Origin: SAR86 cluster bacterium SAR86A
GTDB lineage: Bacteria > Pseudomonadota > Gammaproteobacteria > Magnimaribacterales > D2472
Length of the DNA: 44,234 nt
NCBI GenBank assembly: GCA_000252525.1
Contig: JH611157.1
Location: forward strand, 159,837-204,070
Reading direction: 5' to 3'
A program made the translations under genes and the position numbers. This document shows, one piece after another, positions 32,290-41,393 of this stretch. Positions within the stretch are counted from its first letter, which is position 1. Each line of letters opens with the position of its first letter. The notes below the pieces were generated by a model, which searched no databases, was not told the DNA's origin, and saw only the letters and a list, made by a program, of their open reading frames with translations.

Positions 32290-33152
32290 CAAATAAAAAA
32301 TATAAATGCTTTGACCTTAATGTATCAGACAATATAGCAAATCTAGTTTTGTCTAGGCCTAACGAACTTAACACAATGTCTAGAGACTTCTGGGTAGAGC
32401 TCGGAAGCATACTAGAAGAAATTAATAGAAATTCTGACATAAGAGTTGTTGTTATGTCTTCCACAGGTAAACATTTTTGTGCTGGAATGGACTTGAGTGC
32501 TTTTTCAAATGGAGTTGAGGATATTCCAGATGACAAAAAACCGGATAGTGCAAGAATCGGTGAAGCTTTGTACAGAGTTGCAAAGGAACTTCAAGGATAT
32601 ATTAGTAATTTAGAAAAAATTAGAGTTCCTGTTATTGCTGCTATTCAGGGTGGCTGTATTGGGGGTGCTGTAGATATGGTTACAGCATGTGACATCAGGC
32701 TTGCATCAAAAGAAGCTTTTTTCTGTATACAAGAAATTAATATTGGTATGGCAGCTGATGTAGGAACTCTTCAAAGACTACCAAAAATTATTCCTGATTC
32801 AAAAATGAGGGAAATGGCATATACAGGAAGAAGGATGTATGCAGAAGAGGCAAAAGAGTCTGGGTTAATAAGTGACATGTTCGAAACTCAAGAAGAAATG
32901 CTTGAGGGTGCTAATAAGTTAGCAAAAGAAATAGCTTCAAAATCTCCGGTAGCTATTTATGGACTAAAGGCGGTAATGAATTTCTCAAGAGATCATAGCG
33001 TAAGTGATGGCTTAGAATATAACGCCCTCTGGAGTGGTGCAATGCTAAGTCAAAAAGATATGACTGAAGCTATAACTGCTAATATGGAAAAAAGAGATGC
33101 ATCGTTCGATGATATGGTCGATGTTAAAAAGTTTAACGAATCGGGCTCTTAA
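32286..33152 (+). CDS. Enoyl-CoA hydratase/isomerase, delta3,5-delta2,4-dienoyl-CoA isomerase-like
   Basis: A 288-residue crotonase. The oxyanion-hole regions are KHFCAGMDLSAF (62-73) and AAIQGGCIGGAVD (118-130). Acidic residues Asp130, Glu150 and Asp158 (IQEINIGMAADVGTLQRLPK) have the same spacing as Asp176, Glu196 and Asp204 of mammalian ECH1, and AADVGTLQRLPK is a near-exact ECH1 phrase. The enzyme probably moves double bonds of unsaturated fatty acyl-CoA during beta-oxidation. It is translationally coupled to the 53-codon gene and overlaps the end of the convergent yaaA by 4 nt. Confidence 0.9.
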   Translation: MTNKKYKCFDLNVSDNIANLVLSRPNELNTMSRDFWVELGSILEEINRNSDIRVVVMSSTGKHFCAGMDLSAFSNGVEDIPDDKKPDSARIGEALYRVAKELQGYISNLEKIRVPVIAAIQGGCIGGAVDMVTACDIRLASKEAFFCIQEINIGMAADVGTLQRLPKIIPDSKMREMAYTGRRMYAEEAKESGLISDMFETQEEMLEGANKLAKEIASKSPVAIYGLKAVMNFSRDHSVSDGLEYNALWSGAMLSQKDMTEAITANMEKRDASFDDMVDVKKFNESGS

Positions 33153-33919
33153 GATTTTCTAAGAAATACAGGAACAGTTGCTGTGGATTCAGCTTTTGAA
33201 TACTTATATCCATCTACATCAAACCCAGATAAGTCTTCAAAATTAGTTACCTTATTTTGAATTATCCATTTAGCCATAAGGCCTCTAGCTTTCTTTGCAT
33301 AGAAACTGATAATTTTATAATTACCGTTCTTATAATCTTTAAATGTTGGAGTAACGACATTAATGTCTTCAGGTAATTTTCCTAAAACTGTAAAGTACTC
33401 TTTTGAAGCTAAATTAATTAAAAGATCTGACCTTTGAACTTTCAATTCATTTAAAACATTTTTTTGGACCTTATCACCCCAAAATTCGTAGAGATTCTTT
33501 CCTTCTGAAGTTTCTAATTTTGTTCCCATCTCAAGCCTATATGGTTTCATTAGATCCAATGGTCTCAATATCCCATATAACCCAGATAGAATCCTTATAT
33601 GCTTTTGAGCAAATTTCATTTGAGAATTATTTAAATCTTCAGCTTGAAGTCCTTGATAAACGTCACCTTTAAAAACAAGCATTGAAGGCTTCGAATCAGC
33701 AGATACTTTTTTTGCTGGAGACCATGATTGGTATCTATCGAAGTTCAGTGTGGCAAGTTTATCGCTTAGCCCCATTAAAGATGCAATATCTTTTGGTTCT
33801 TTTGTTTTTAAGTTACTAATAAGTTTTGAAGATTGACTCAAAAATGCAGGCACAGAATGCTCGTGATTTGATTCAAATTCATAATCAAGTGTTTTTGCTG
33901 GAGAAAGTACTATAATCAT
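33149..33919 (-). CDS. yaaA: Peroxide stress protein YaaA
   Basis: A 256-residue YaaA (DUF328/UPF0246), close to the E. coli length of 258. Marks are the start MIIVLSPAKTLDYE, MGLSDKLATLNFDRY, FKGDVYQGL, RILSGLYGILRPLDLMKPYRLEMGT and YFTVL. YaaA lowers free iron and protects DNA during hydrogen peroxide stress in E. coli, and the protein binds DNA with a cantaloupe fold. It is a single-gene unit, convergent with the crotonase gene and divergent from the TRAP genes across 38 nt. Confidence 0.95.
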   Translation of the reverse strand: MIIVLSPAKTLDYEFESNHEHSVPAFLSQSSKLISNLKTKEPKDIASLMGLSDKLATLNFDRYQSWSPAKKVSADSKPSMLVFKGDVYQGLQAEDLNNSQMKFAQKHIRILSGLYGILRPLDLMKPYRLEMGTKLETSEGKNLYEFWGDKVQKNVLNELKVQRSDLLINLASKEYFTVLGKLPEDINVVTPTFKDYKNGNYKIISFYAKKARGLMAKWIIQNKVTNFEDLSGFDVDGYKYSKAESTATVPVFLRKS

Positions 33920-33922
33920 GGC

Positions 33923-33940
33923 TGTATTTTAACGAATACA
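33923..33940. promoter_or_regulatory. Dyad between yaaA and the TRAP genes
   Basis: TGTATT (33923-33928) and AATACA (33935-33940) form a 6-bp inverted repeat with a 6-nt spacer (TTAACG), in the 38-nt gap between divergent start codons. It could be an operator for either unit. The arms are short and a chance origin is quite possible. Confidence 0.25.
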
Positions 33941-33957
33941 TAGAGGCATATTCAATA

Positions 33958-34428
33958 ATGTATATAGAAAAAGGCATAAATTCTTTAGGAAAATTCATAT
34001 CATTGATGATTCCAGTTATGACAATATTGATGATAGTGATAATAGTCGCCAGATATTTCTTTGGTATTGGGCTTACAGGACTTCAAGAATTTGTAATGTA
34101 TCTTCATGCATTCATATTTCTTGGTTGCGCAGGATATGTTCACTACAAAGATGAGCATGTCAGAGTAGATATCTTTTATAGAGACTCATCTAATTCATAC
34201 AAAAATAATGTAAATTTTATATTAAGCCTTTTCTTCCTGTTACCTGTTTGTTTTGTTATAGGTTTTTATTCTCTAGAGCTAATTGAGATGTCTTGGAAAA
34301 TTAGAGAGGTTTCAACCGAGGCTGGTGGTCTTGGTTATGTTTACATCCAGAAAACGTTAATCATTCTTTTCCCACTTACTATGATTTTAACTTTCGCATA
34401 TCAACTAATTCATAAAAAATGGAAATAG
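33958..34428 (+). CDS. dctQ: TRAP transporter small membrane subunit (DctQ)
   Basis: A 156-residue protein with four predicted helices and the DctQ pattern: FGIGLTGLQEFVMYLHAFIFLGCAGYVHYKDEHVRVDIFY (about 35-75) and a closing hydrophobic segment before IHKKWK. It forms the membrane part of a TRAP transporter together with DctM, using a sodium gradient. The downstream dctM overlaps by 10 nt. The solute-binding partner is not adjacent; a matching gene lies at 38092-39177 on the other strand. Confidence 0.9.
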   Translation: MYIEKGINSLGKFISLMIPVMTILMIVIIVARYFFGIGLTGLQEFVMYLHAFIFLGCAGYVHYKDEHVRVDIFYRDSSNSYKNNVNFILSLFFLLPVCFVIGFYSLELIEMSWKIREVSTEAGGLGYVYIQKTLIILFPLTMILTFAYQLIHKKWK

Positions 34429-35756
34429 TCCCTCTTCTTCTACTTATGATAATTTGTGCTGCTTTACTGGTAGGTTTTCCAGTTGCGCTTACTCTGGCAG
34501 GTGTATCAATAATATTTGCATTGATTTGCATTCCCTTAGGAATTTTTGATCCAACTATTTTTAAAAGTATTCCAATTAGAATTTTTGGAATTATGAATAA
34601 TGTAACATTGCTTGCAGTTCCTCTATTTATTTTTATGGGAACTATTCTTGAAAAATCTGGTATTGCTGCAAAGATGCTTGAAAATATGGCAAAGGCTTTT
34701 AGAAGTATAAAAGGCGGATTGTCTATATCGATAATTATTGTTGGCGCTTTGCTTGCAGCAAGCACAGGAATCGTGGGCGCAACTGTTGTAACTATGGGTC
34801 TAATGTCCCTCCCAATTTTGATAAATCAAGGATACGATAAAAGCTTCTCAGCTGGGTTGGTTGCATCCACTGGGACTCTTGGACAAATAATCCCACCATC
34901 TATAGCCTTGGTCTTGCTTGGCGATGTTATGTCAAATGCTTATCAAAGAGCTCAAAATGACATGGGTATATTTTCCCAACAAACCGTAACTGTTGGAGAT
35001 TTGTTTATAGGTGCTATTGTTCCTGGAATTCTGATATGTATTGGGTATCTTATTTATACACTTTATAAAAATAGCAATAATTTAGATTTAAAAGATACTT
35101 CAACAGAATTTGCTATAAATAAAGTTGAATTATTTAAGACGCTAGCGCTTCCAATAGTCTTAATTTTTTTAGTTCTAGGCTCTATATTTGCAGGTATTGC
35201 AACGCCTACAGAGGCGGCTGCAATTGGAGCATTTGGTGCCTTATTAATTGCATTAATAAACAGAAAAGTTAATTTACATTTCTTAAAAGAGACTTCTGAG
35301 AAAACTGCAATTGTTTCAACAATGATTTTTACAATTCTTATTGGTGCATCAATTTTTTCACTAATATTTAGAGGTGTTGGAGGTGATGAGTTAATTGACC
35401 TAATTTTTAATTCTCTCCCTGGAGGATCATTTACTGCTCTAATATTTGTCCTAGTTATTATTTTTTTGCTTGGTTTTATTTTAGATTTTATTGAGATTTG
35501 TTATGTGATCGTCCCTCTTGTTGCACCACCTCTTTTGATGATGGGATTTGATCCTGTATGGCTTGCTATTTTATTTGCAATAAACTTACAAACATCATTT
35601 TTAACTCCACCATTTGGATTTTCGCTTTTTTATTTGAGAGGGGTTGCAGATGAGAGCATACAAACTAAAGAAATTTATAAAGGTGTTTTTCCTTTTATAT
35701 TAATTCAAATTATTATTCTTTTTACAGTTATGTTGTTTCCAGTTCTAATAATATAA
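34419..35756 (+). CDS. dctM: TRAP transporter large membrane subunit (DctM)
   Basis: A 445-residue polytopic protein with about 12-13 helices. Family marks are VPLFIFMGTILEKSGIA, AASTGIVGATVVTMGLMSLP, GTLGQIIPPSIALVLLGD, GIATPTEAAAIGAFGAL and a late LQTSFLTPPFGFSLFYLRG. It is the transport channel of a TRAP system. The extended family members of this size (about 445) commonly belong to the TakP/mannitol-chloroaromatic type, consistent with the binding protein at 38092-39177. Substrate is probably a small organic or keto acid, by inference. Confidence 0.92.
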   Translation: MEIVPLLLLMIICAALLVGFPVALTLAGVSIIFALICIPLGIFDPTIFKSIPIRIFGIMNNVTLLAVPLFIFMGTILEKSGIAAKMLENMAKAFRSIKGGLSISIIIVGALLAASTGIVGATVVTMGLMSLPILINQGYDKSFSAGLVASTGTLGQIIPPSIALVLLGDVMSNAYQRAQNDMGIFSQQTVTVGDLFIGAIVPGILICIGYLIYTLYKNSNNLDLKDTSTEFAINKVELFKTLALPIVLIFLVLGSIFAGIATPTEAAAIGAFGALLIALINRKVNLHFLKETSEKTAIVSTMIFTILIGASIFSLIFRGVGGDELIDLIFNSLPGGSFTALIFVLVIIFLLGFILDFIEICYVIVPLVAPPLLMMGFDPVWLAILFAINLQTSFLTPPFGFSLFYLRGVADESIQTKEIYKGVFPFILIQIIILFTVMLFPVLII

Positions 35757-35761
35757 GAGTT

Positions 35762-36532
35762 ATGTATAAAAAATTCTTAATCATATCTACTTTCTTCATT
35801 TTAATTAGCTGCTCAGATGGTTTTACAAAATTAGAAGATAGAGTCAAAACCCAAGCAAAAAATATTGGCGTCGAAATGTCTTTTTTTGAAGTTAAAAAAG
35901 AGGCTTTATATATTCAGCAATGGAGTAAGGATGACGCATTCATTGATGAAATAAATGAATTTAAGAAACTTGATAAAGAAAACTTCCCTGGAAAAGGGAA
36001 AATTCTATTTACAGGTAGTTCAAGTATTAGATTTTGGGATTCTTTGAATGAGGATATGAAACCACTTGAGGTGTTAAATCGTGGTTTTGGTGGAGCACAA
36101 ATTTCGCATGTTATTTATCATTTTGAAGATATTGTTAAGCCATATAATCCAAAGGCTATTGTCTTTTTTTGTGGAACAAATGATCTAACTGCATTAAAGA
36201 CTCCAGAAGAAACTTTGAAAGATTTCAAAAAATTCTTGAATCTTGTTAGGAATGAGTTTGGAAACATCAAAGTTTATGTAATCGGAATAAAACCAACTGT
36301 TGATAGGCTATATCTTGATAAAGAAGAAAGAATTTTTAATAGTTCAATTAAATTGCTCGCAAGTGACGACGCTTACTTGGAATATATTAATATCTGGGAT
36401 CCTATGCTAAATCAAGATGGAACAAGAATGCCAGAGTTATTCATTGAAGATGGATTGCATATGAATAAAAAAGGATATGAAGTCTGGACTAAGAAAGTAA
36501 GAGAAAGTCTTGGTAAAGATTTTAATCTATAA
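35762..36532 (+). CDS. SGNH/GDSL-family hydrolase lipoprotein
   Basis: A 256-residue lipoprotein (lipobox LISC, Cys17). The SGNH blocks are visible: block [12 protein letters not shown] with Ser87 as probable nucleophile (GSS instead of GDS), block II glycine in GGAQIS (Gly111), block III FCGTNDL (Asn140) and block [12 protein letters not shown] (Asp230, His233). It is likely an esterase or acetylhydrolase acting in the envelope. It starts 5 nt after dctM, so it is probably transcribed with the TRAP genes, but no functional link is evident. Its end overlaps the convergent lipA by 6 nt. Confidence 0.87.
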   Translation: MYKKFLIISTFFILISCSDGFTKLEDRVKTQAKNIGVEMSFFEVKKEALYIQQWSKDDAFIDEINEFKKLDKENFPGKGKILFTGSSSIRFWDSLNEDMKPLEVLNRGFGGAQISHVIYHFEDIVKPYNPKAIVFFCGTNDLTALKTPEETLKDFKKFLNLVRNEFGNIKVYVIGIKPTVDRLYLDKEERIFNSSIKLLASDDAYLEYINIWDPMLNQDGTRMPELFIEDGLHMNKKGYEVWTKKVRESLGKDFNL

Positions 36533-37489
36533 GCCAGCGTTATTTTTTTCAAGAGCTCTCTCAGCTCTGTAACTAGATCGAACCATTGGGCCTGAAACAA
36601 CCTCAAGAAATCCTTTGTTGAGACCTATTTGTCTATATCTCTCAAATTCTTCTGGTGTAACCCATCTTTCAATTGGATGATGGTTTCTAGTTGGTCTTAA
36701 ATATTGACCAATTGTGACAATATCAACTTTATTTTTTGCTAAATCATTTAGCGTTTGTTCTATTTCAGAATCAGTTTCACCTAATCCGAGAATAATACTT
36801 GTTTTAGTAAGAACTTTTGGGTTAATTCGCTTTGATTCAGCAAGTACATCGAGTGTTTGTTGATAACCTGCTCTTATATCTCTAACTTGATGAGTAAGTC
36901 TTTCAACAGTTTCAATATTTTGAGCAAAAACTTCTAATCCACAATTAACCAAAGTTTCAATTGATGATGAAAGCCCTTTAAAATCTGGAGTAAGTGCTTC
37001 TACAGCCGTGTCAGGATTTAAATCTTTAATTAGCTTTACAGTATTTGCAAAATGTTGAGCGCCTCCATCAGGAAGATCGTCTCTATTAACTGAAGTCAAA
37101 ACTACATACTTAAGCTTCATAATTTCGACAGCTTTTGCAGTATTCAAAGGTTCATCTTTATCAAGCCATCCATTTGGATTTCCTGTATCAACCGAACAAA
37201 ACTTGCATGCTCTTGTGCATACAGAACCCATCAGCATAAAAGTAGCAGTTCCAGCAGACCAACATTCATTAATATTTGGGCAATGAGCTTCTTCGCAAAC
37301 TGTATATAGTTGCTTGCTTTGAACTTGTTCTTTTACCTTGTGAAAATTAGGATTAAACTCAGCCTTAACTTTTAACCAACTTGGTTTCTTTGGTGTGGGT
37401 ATTTCAGAATATTTATTTAATTTTTGGCCGTTTTTAACAGCCTTTATACCATCCCTATTGGTGATTTTAGTTGTTGCTATAATTTCCAT
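36527..37489 (-). CDS. lipA: Lipoyl synthase
   Basis: A 320-residue radical SAM enzyme. The auxiliary cluster is held by Cys65, Cys70 and Cys76 ([14 protein letters not shown]) and the radical SAM cluster by Cys91, Cys95 and Cys98 (CTRACKFC). The C-terminal RSSY, in [12 protein letters not shown], supplies the conserved serine. LipA inserts two sulfurs into octanoyl groups on lipoate-dependent proteins, following octanoyl transfer by LipB, which is encoded immediately upstream. Both work in the cytoplasm for pyruvate and 2-oxoglutarate dehydrogenases and the glycine cleavage system. Confidence 0.96.
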   Translation of the reverse strand: MEIIATTKITNRDGIKAVKNGQKLNKYSEIPTPKKPSWLKVKAEFNPNFHKVKEQVQSKQLYTVCEEAHCPNINECWSAGTATFMLMGSVCTRACKFCSVDTGNPNGWLDKDEPLNTAKAVEIMKLKYVVLTSVNRDDLPDGGAQHFANTVKLIKDLNPDTAVEALTPDFKGLSSSIETLVNCGLEVFAQNIETVERLTHQVRDIRAGYQQTLDVLAESKRINPKVLTKTSIILGLGETDSEIEQTLNDLAKNKVDIVTIGQYLRPTRNHHPIERWVTPEEFERYRQIGLNKGFLEVVSGPMVRSSYRAERALEKNNAGL

Positions 37490-38092
37490 TTAAAAAATTT
37501 TTCTAAGTAAATCTATTGATATTTTTTCTAATTGTAATTTAGAAATATCCTTATTTAAATCTTTTATCTGCGTTACTTCTAGGTCTTTGTAACCACATGG
37601 ATTAATTTGTTTAAAAGGTAAAAGATCCATATCATAATTTATACTAATTCCATGGTAAGACTTGCCTTTTGAAATCCTCAATCCCACTGAAGCAATTTTT
37701 TTTTCCTCTACATAAACACCGGGTGCGCCTTCGATAAAATTTGAATCAATCGAAAATTCTTCTAGCAACTCTTTTACGAATAACTGAATAGTACTTACAA
37801 GCTTCTTAGGACTAAAGTTAAGTTTTTTAATATCTAAGAGAAAATAAATGACTAATTGTCCAGGTCCATGATATGTGACCTCTCCACCTCTATCTGATTG
37901 AACAACAGGTATATTCTTTGGATTAATGATGTGATTTTTATCGGCTGCAGTTCCTAAAGTAAAAATTGGTGGGTGTTCAAGCATCCAAATTTCATTACTG
38001 AAATTTTTATCTTTGATATGAGATTTCATCAGTTCTAAAGTTTCGTGATAATTCACAGTTCCAAGAGATTTAAAAGTTAGGTTTTCAAGCAC
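37490..38092 (-). CDS. lipB: Octanoyltransferase LipB
   Basis: A 200-residue LipB. Conserved parts are IWMLEHPPIFTLGTAAD, DRGGEVTYHGPGQLVIYFLLDI, the catalytic lysine region ASVGLRISKGKSYHGISIN and the active-site cysteine in INPCGYKDLEVTQI. It moves octanoate from acyl carrier protein to lipoyl domains. The start is a GTG at 38090-38092 that overlaps the last base of the TRAP binding-protein stop, so it is translated by coupling. lipA follows without a gap. Confidence 0.95.
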   Translation of the reverse strand: MLENLTFKSLGTVNYHETLELMKSHIKDKNFSNEIWMLEHPPIFTLGTAADKNHIINPKNIPVVQSDRGGEVTYHGPGQLVIYFLLDIKKLNFSPKKLVSTIQLFVKELLEEFSIDSNFIEGAPGVYVEEKKIASVGLRISKGKSYHGISINYDMDLLPFKQINPCGYKDLEVTQIKDLNKDISKLQLEKISIDLLRKIF

Positions 38093-39177
38093 TATTTGTT
38101 TCTTGCTTCTACAAATGCGTCTTCTGAGATTTTATGATATTCAGAAACATCTTTTTTGAAATTTTTATATGACTCATAAACTTTAGCAATATTTTCATCA
38201 TCCTTTGCTAAATCATCTAAAATTTTATTTGAAATTAGTCTAAATTCTTCAATAACATCATCAGGTAATCTTCTTAGTTCGACACCATGGACGTCAACTA
38301 ACTCGGTTAATGCTTGATTATTTCTGGCTAAATATTCATCCAGCATATCTTGATTAACAGCTTTTGATGCGGTTTCTATTATTACTTGCAAATGCTTAGG
38401 AAGAGAATTCCATGCATCTAAATTAATCAATAGTTCTAGCATAGGTCCAGGCTCGTGCCATCCAGGATAATAATAGTATTTAGCTGCTTGATGAAATCCA
38501 AATGTTAAATCGTTATATGGGCCTACCCATTCTGTAGCATCTATAACTCCTGTTTGAAGCGCTGTAAAAAGTTCTCCACCTGGCAGAGTTACTGGTATGC
38601 CTCCAGCTTCTTTTAAGACCTCTCCACCAATTCCGGGTATACGCATTTTTAGTCCTTTAATATCTGCTAAAGAATTTATTTCTTTGTTAAACCATCCAAA
38701 CATCTGTGTTCCTGTATTTCCAGCTGGAATCGGATAAATATTAAAGGGTTGGTATATTTCTCGCCATAACTCCAAGCCACCACCTCTGTATACCCAAGCA
38801 TTGATCTCATCAGCTGTTAGTCCAAAAGGAACACTTGTAAAAAATTGAGCAGCTGGGACTTTGCCTTTCCAAAAATAGCCGCCACTGTGACCCATTTGAT
38901 GGGAGCCACTTGATACAGCATCAAACACACCAAAAGCAGGAACTTGTTCTTCTGCACCATAAACAGTAATGGTCATCTGCCCATTACTCATTTCTTCAAC
39001 AAGATCAGCAATTCTTTCAGGTGCCATGCCTAGACCAGGATAATTTTTTGGCCATGATGTAACTAAGCGCCAATTATATTTTTTCTCTTTCAAGACATCT
39101 TCGTCTAATCCTGTAGATTGCTCGCCAGAACAACCAACCAAAACTATCAAAGTTAATATGTAAGTTAAATTTCTCAT
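38092..39177 (-). CDS. dctP: TRAP transporter solute-binding lipoprotein (DctP, TakP-like)
   Basis: I start it at the ATG at 39175-39177, which overlaps the uvrD stop (TAATG) and opens a lipoprotein signal (MRNLTYILTLIVLVGC, Cys16). An upstream GTG-type start would add an unlikely leader read through uvrD. The 361-residue product matches DctP proteins of the TakP/mannitol-chloroaromatic subgroup, with KGLKMRIPGIGGEVLKEAGG, ALQTGVIDATEWVGPYNDL and KYYYYPGWHEPGPMLELLIN. Related proteins bind lactate, pyruvate or other 2-oxo acids. The membrane subunits are probably dctQ/dctM at 33958-35756. Confidence 0.9.
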   Translation of the reverse strand: MRNLTYILTLIVLVGCSGEQSTGLDEDVLKEKKYNWRLVTSWPKNYPGLGMAPERIADLVEEMSNGQMTITVYGAEEQVPAFGVFDAVSSGSHQMGHSGGYFWKGKVPAAQFFTSVPFGLTADEINAWVYRGGGLELWREIYQPFNIYPIPAGNTGTQMFGWFNKEINSLADIKGLKMRIPGIGGEVLKEAGGIPVTLPGGELFTALQTGVIDATEWVGPYNDLTFGFHQAAKYYYYPGWHEPGPMLELLINLDAWNSLPKHLQVIIETASKAVNQDMLDEYLARNNQALTELVDVHGVELRRLPDDVIEEFRLISNKILDDLAKDDENIAKVYESYKNFKKDVSEYHKISEDAFVEARNK

Positions 39178-41351
39178 TAAATTTTTTCTAGGTTTGCGTA
39201 AGCCATAACTAACCACTTCGTTCCTGAACTATCAAAATTTACTTGAACTCTTGCAGCATCTCCCGAGCCTTCATAGTTAAGCACAATACCCTCACCAAAT
39301 TTTTTGTGTAAAACTTTTTGTCCAAGAGCAATACCTATCTCCTCCTCAAATTCAATTTTTGTCTCATTGAAGTCTTTTCTATTATAAGGAATATTGGTTT
39401 GTGCTCTAGGTCTTATTTCATCAATTAGATCTTTTGGAATTTCCCGCAAAAATCTTGAAGGTGGATTAAAGGTATCTGTTCCATGAAGACGCCTTGATTC
39501 TGCATGTGTAATGTAAAGTTTTTCCATTGCTCTTGTAATTGCAACATAGCAAAGCCTCCTTTCCTCTTCTAACTGCGATGCACTCTCCATTGATCTGCCA
39601 TGCGGAAAAAGACTCTCCTCAAGACCTGTTAGAAGAACTAATTTGAATTCTAGTCCTTTTGCAGAGTGCATTGTCATAAGTTGTGCAGCATCATCGTGTT
39701 CCGATGCTTGCCTATCGCCAGAATCTAAAGAAATAATATCGAGATAACTTTCAGCAATTTCTATATTTGTTCTTTCATCTTTAATGCTTTGCTCAAAATT
39801 TTTTGTAGCTGTAATTAATTCCTCTAGGTTTTCAGTTCGTGTTTTTCCTTTTTCTCCAGCTTCTTTTGCATGATAAGCATATAAACCAGTTTCTTTAATA
39901 ATTAGCTCCATAAGGTCAGATAAAGAGTTCTCTTCGATAAAACCCTTACAACCAGCAATGAATTCAAGATAATCTTTTAATCCAGACCCTCCTCTTCCTG
40001 AAATTTTTCCTTCATCGATTAGTTTCGCTGAAGCTTTTATATAAGAAATATTATATTGTTTTGCAGCATTTCTAATTTTTGCTAATGTTTTTTCACCAAC
40101 ACCTCTTGTTGGATTTGAAATTGATCGCTCAAATGAAGGATTATCATTGTTATTAAAAATAATTCTCAAATATGAAATAGCATTCTTTATTTCTAGTCTT
40201 TCGTAAAACCTCAGGCCCCCGTATATCCTGTAAGGAATACTCACACGAAGTAATGCCTCTTCAATTGCTCTTGATTGAGCATTAGAACGATATAACACTG
40301 CAGCCTCTTCATAAGTACCACCCTTATTCATCCATTCTTTTAAAATATCAGCGACGAATCTAGCTTCATCTTGTTCGTTATATGCCTGATAGAGAACTAT
40401 TTGCTCACCCTCTACTTTATCTGTCCAAAGATTTTTACCCAGCCTATCTTTGTTGTTATCAATCAAAGCATTTGCAGCATTGAGAATAATGTTTGTTGAC
40501 CTGTAATTTTGTTCTAATCTAATAATTTCAGTTTGTTTATAATCTTTTGAGAACGAATTTACATGCTCAACCTTTGCTCCTCTCCATCCATAAATCGACT
40601 GGTCATCATCCCCCACTGCCGTTACATTAGAATCTCTTGAAGCTATTTCTTGAAGCCACTTATATTGAATAGTGTTGGTATCCTGAAACTCATCTATAAG
40701 GATTGATTGGAATCTCGTTTGAAAAAAAGTTTTTACAGACTTTGAATTGATTAAAACCTCATAAGACTTTAATAAGAGCTCACCAAAATCGACTAAATCA
40801 TCTCTTTGACATGTTTCTTCATACTCTTTGTAAACTTTGCTTATTGTTTCAGTATAGAAATCCTCTTTATCATCAACATCCTTTTGGCGTAATCCATCAT
40901 CTTTCCAAGCATTAATTTGCCATTGGCTCTGTCTTGCTGGCCATTGTGCTTCATCTAAGTTCAGTTCTTTAGAAATTCTTTTTATTATTCGTAACTGATC
41001 ATCAGAATCTAGAATAGTAAAACTGCTTGACAGTCCTGCTTCTTTATAAAATCTTTTTAAAAGTTTATGAGATAGTCCATGAAAGGTTCCAACCCACGAA
41101 TCTAGCATTGGGGCCTGAAGAAGCGATTCAATTCTTGAGCGCATCTCATTTGCAGCTTTGTTTGTAAAAGTAACTGCCATTATTGAAGACGGATTTCTGC
41201 CTAAAGCCTCAACTTCCCATGCAATTTTATGCACTAAAACTCTTGTTTTTCCAGAGCCTGCGCCAGCCAAAACTAGCAAATGCTGTTTTTCTGAAGTGAC
41301 AGCTTTTCGCTGTTCTTCATTTAAATTATCTAAAATATGAGATACGTCCAT
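39177..41351 (-). CDS. uvrD: DNA helicase II (UvrD)
   Basis: A 724-residue superfamily 1A helicase, close to E. coli UvrD (720). Walker A is LAGAGSGKTRVL (29-40), motif II IDEFQDTN, motif III GDDDQSIYGWRGA, motif IV EQNYRST, motif V TMHSAKGLEF and motif VI YVAITRA. The C-terminal segment (LGQKVLHKKFGEGIVLNYEG) is the RNA polymerase-binding Tudor-like end typical of UvrD/PcrA. It acts in nucleotide excision and mismatch repair. The TRAP binding-protein gene is coupled to its stop, an odd pairing. It is divergent from the RpiR-family regulator across 42 nt. Confidence 0.95.
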   Translation of the reverse strand: MDVSHILDNLNEEQRKAVTSEKQHLLVLAGAGSGKTRVLVHKIAWEVEALGRNPSSIMAVTFTNKAANEMRSRIESLLQAPMLDSWVGTFHGLSHKLLKRFYKEAGLSSSFTILDSDDQLRIIKRISKELNLDEAQWPARQSQWQINAWKDDGLRQKDVDDKEDFYTETISKVYKEYEETCQRDDLVDFGELLLKSYEVLINSKSVKTFFQTRFQSILIDEFQDTNTIQYKWLQEIASRDSNVTAVGDDDQSIYGWRGAKVEHVNSFSKDYKQTEIIRLEQNYRSTNIILNAANALIDNNKDRLGKNLWTDKVEGEQIVLYQAYNEQDEARFVADILKEWMNKGGTYEEAAVLYRSNAQSRAIEEALLRVSIPYRIYGGLRFYERLEIKNAISYLRIIFNNNDNPSFERSISNPTRGVGEKTLAKIRNAAKQYNISYIKASAKLIDEGKISGRGGSGLKDYLEFIAGCKGFIEENSLSDLMELIIKETGLYAYHAKEAGEKGKTRTENLEELITATKNFEQSIKDERTNIEIAESYLDIISLDSGDRQASEHDDAAQLMTMHSAKGLEFKLVLLTGLEESLFPHGRSMESASQLEEERRLCYVAITRAMEKLYITHAESRRLHGTDTFNPPSRFLREIPKDLIDEIRPRAQTNIPYNRKDFNETKIEFEEEIGIALGQKVLHKKFGEGIVLNYEGSGDAARVQVNFDSSGTKWLVMAYANLEKI

Positions 41352-41375
41352 TTAGGGATTCATTTTTTTCTTTAA

Positions 41376-41390
41376 GTTAGATATTCTAAC
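41376..41390. promoter_or_regulatory. Dyad and -10 candidate before the HexR-like gene
   Basis: GTTAGA (41376-41381) and TCTAAC (41385-41390) form a perfect 6-bp inverted repeat with the spacer TAT, and the flanking bases (AA before, CTT after) nearly extend it. TATTCT within it could be a -10 for the regulator gene, whose ATG is at 41394. It is a reasonable place for an autoregulatory operator. It does not resemble the published HexR consensus as I remember it. Confidence 0.35.
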
Positions 41391-41393
41391 CTT

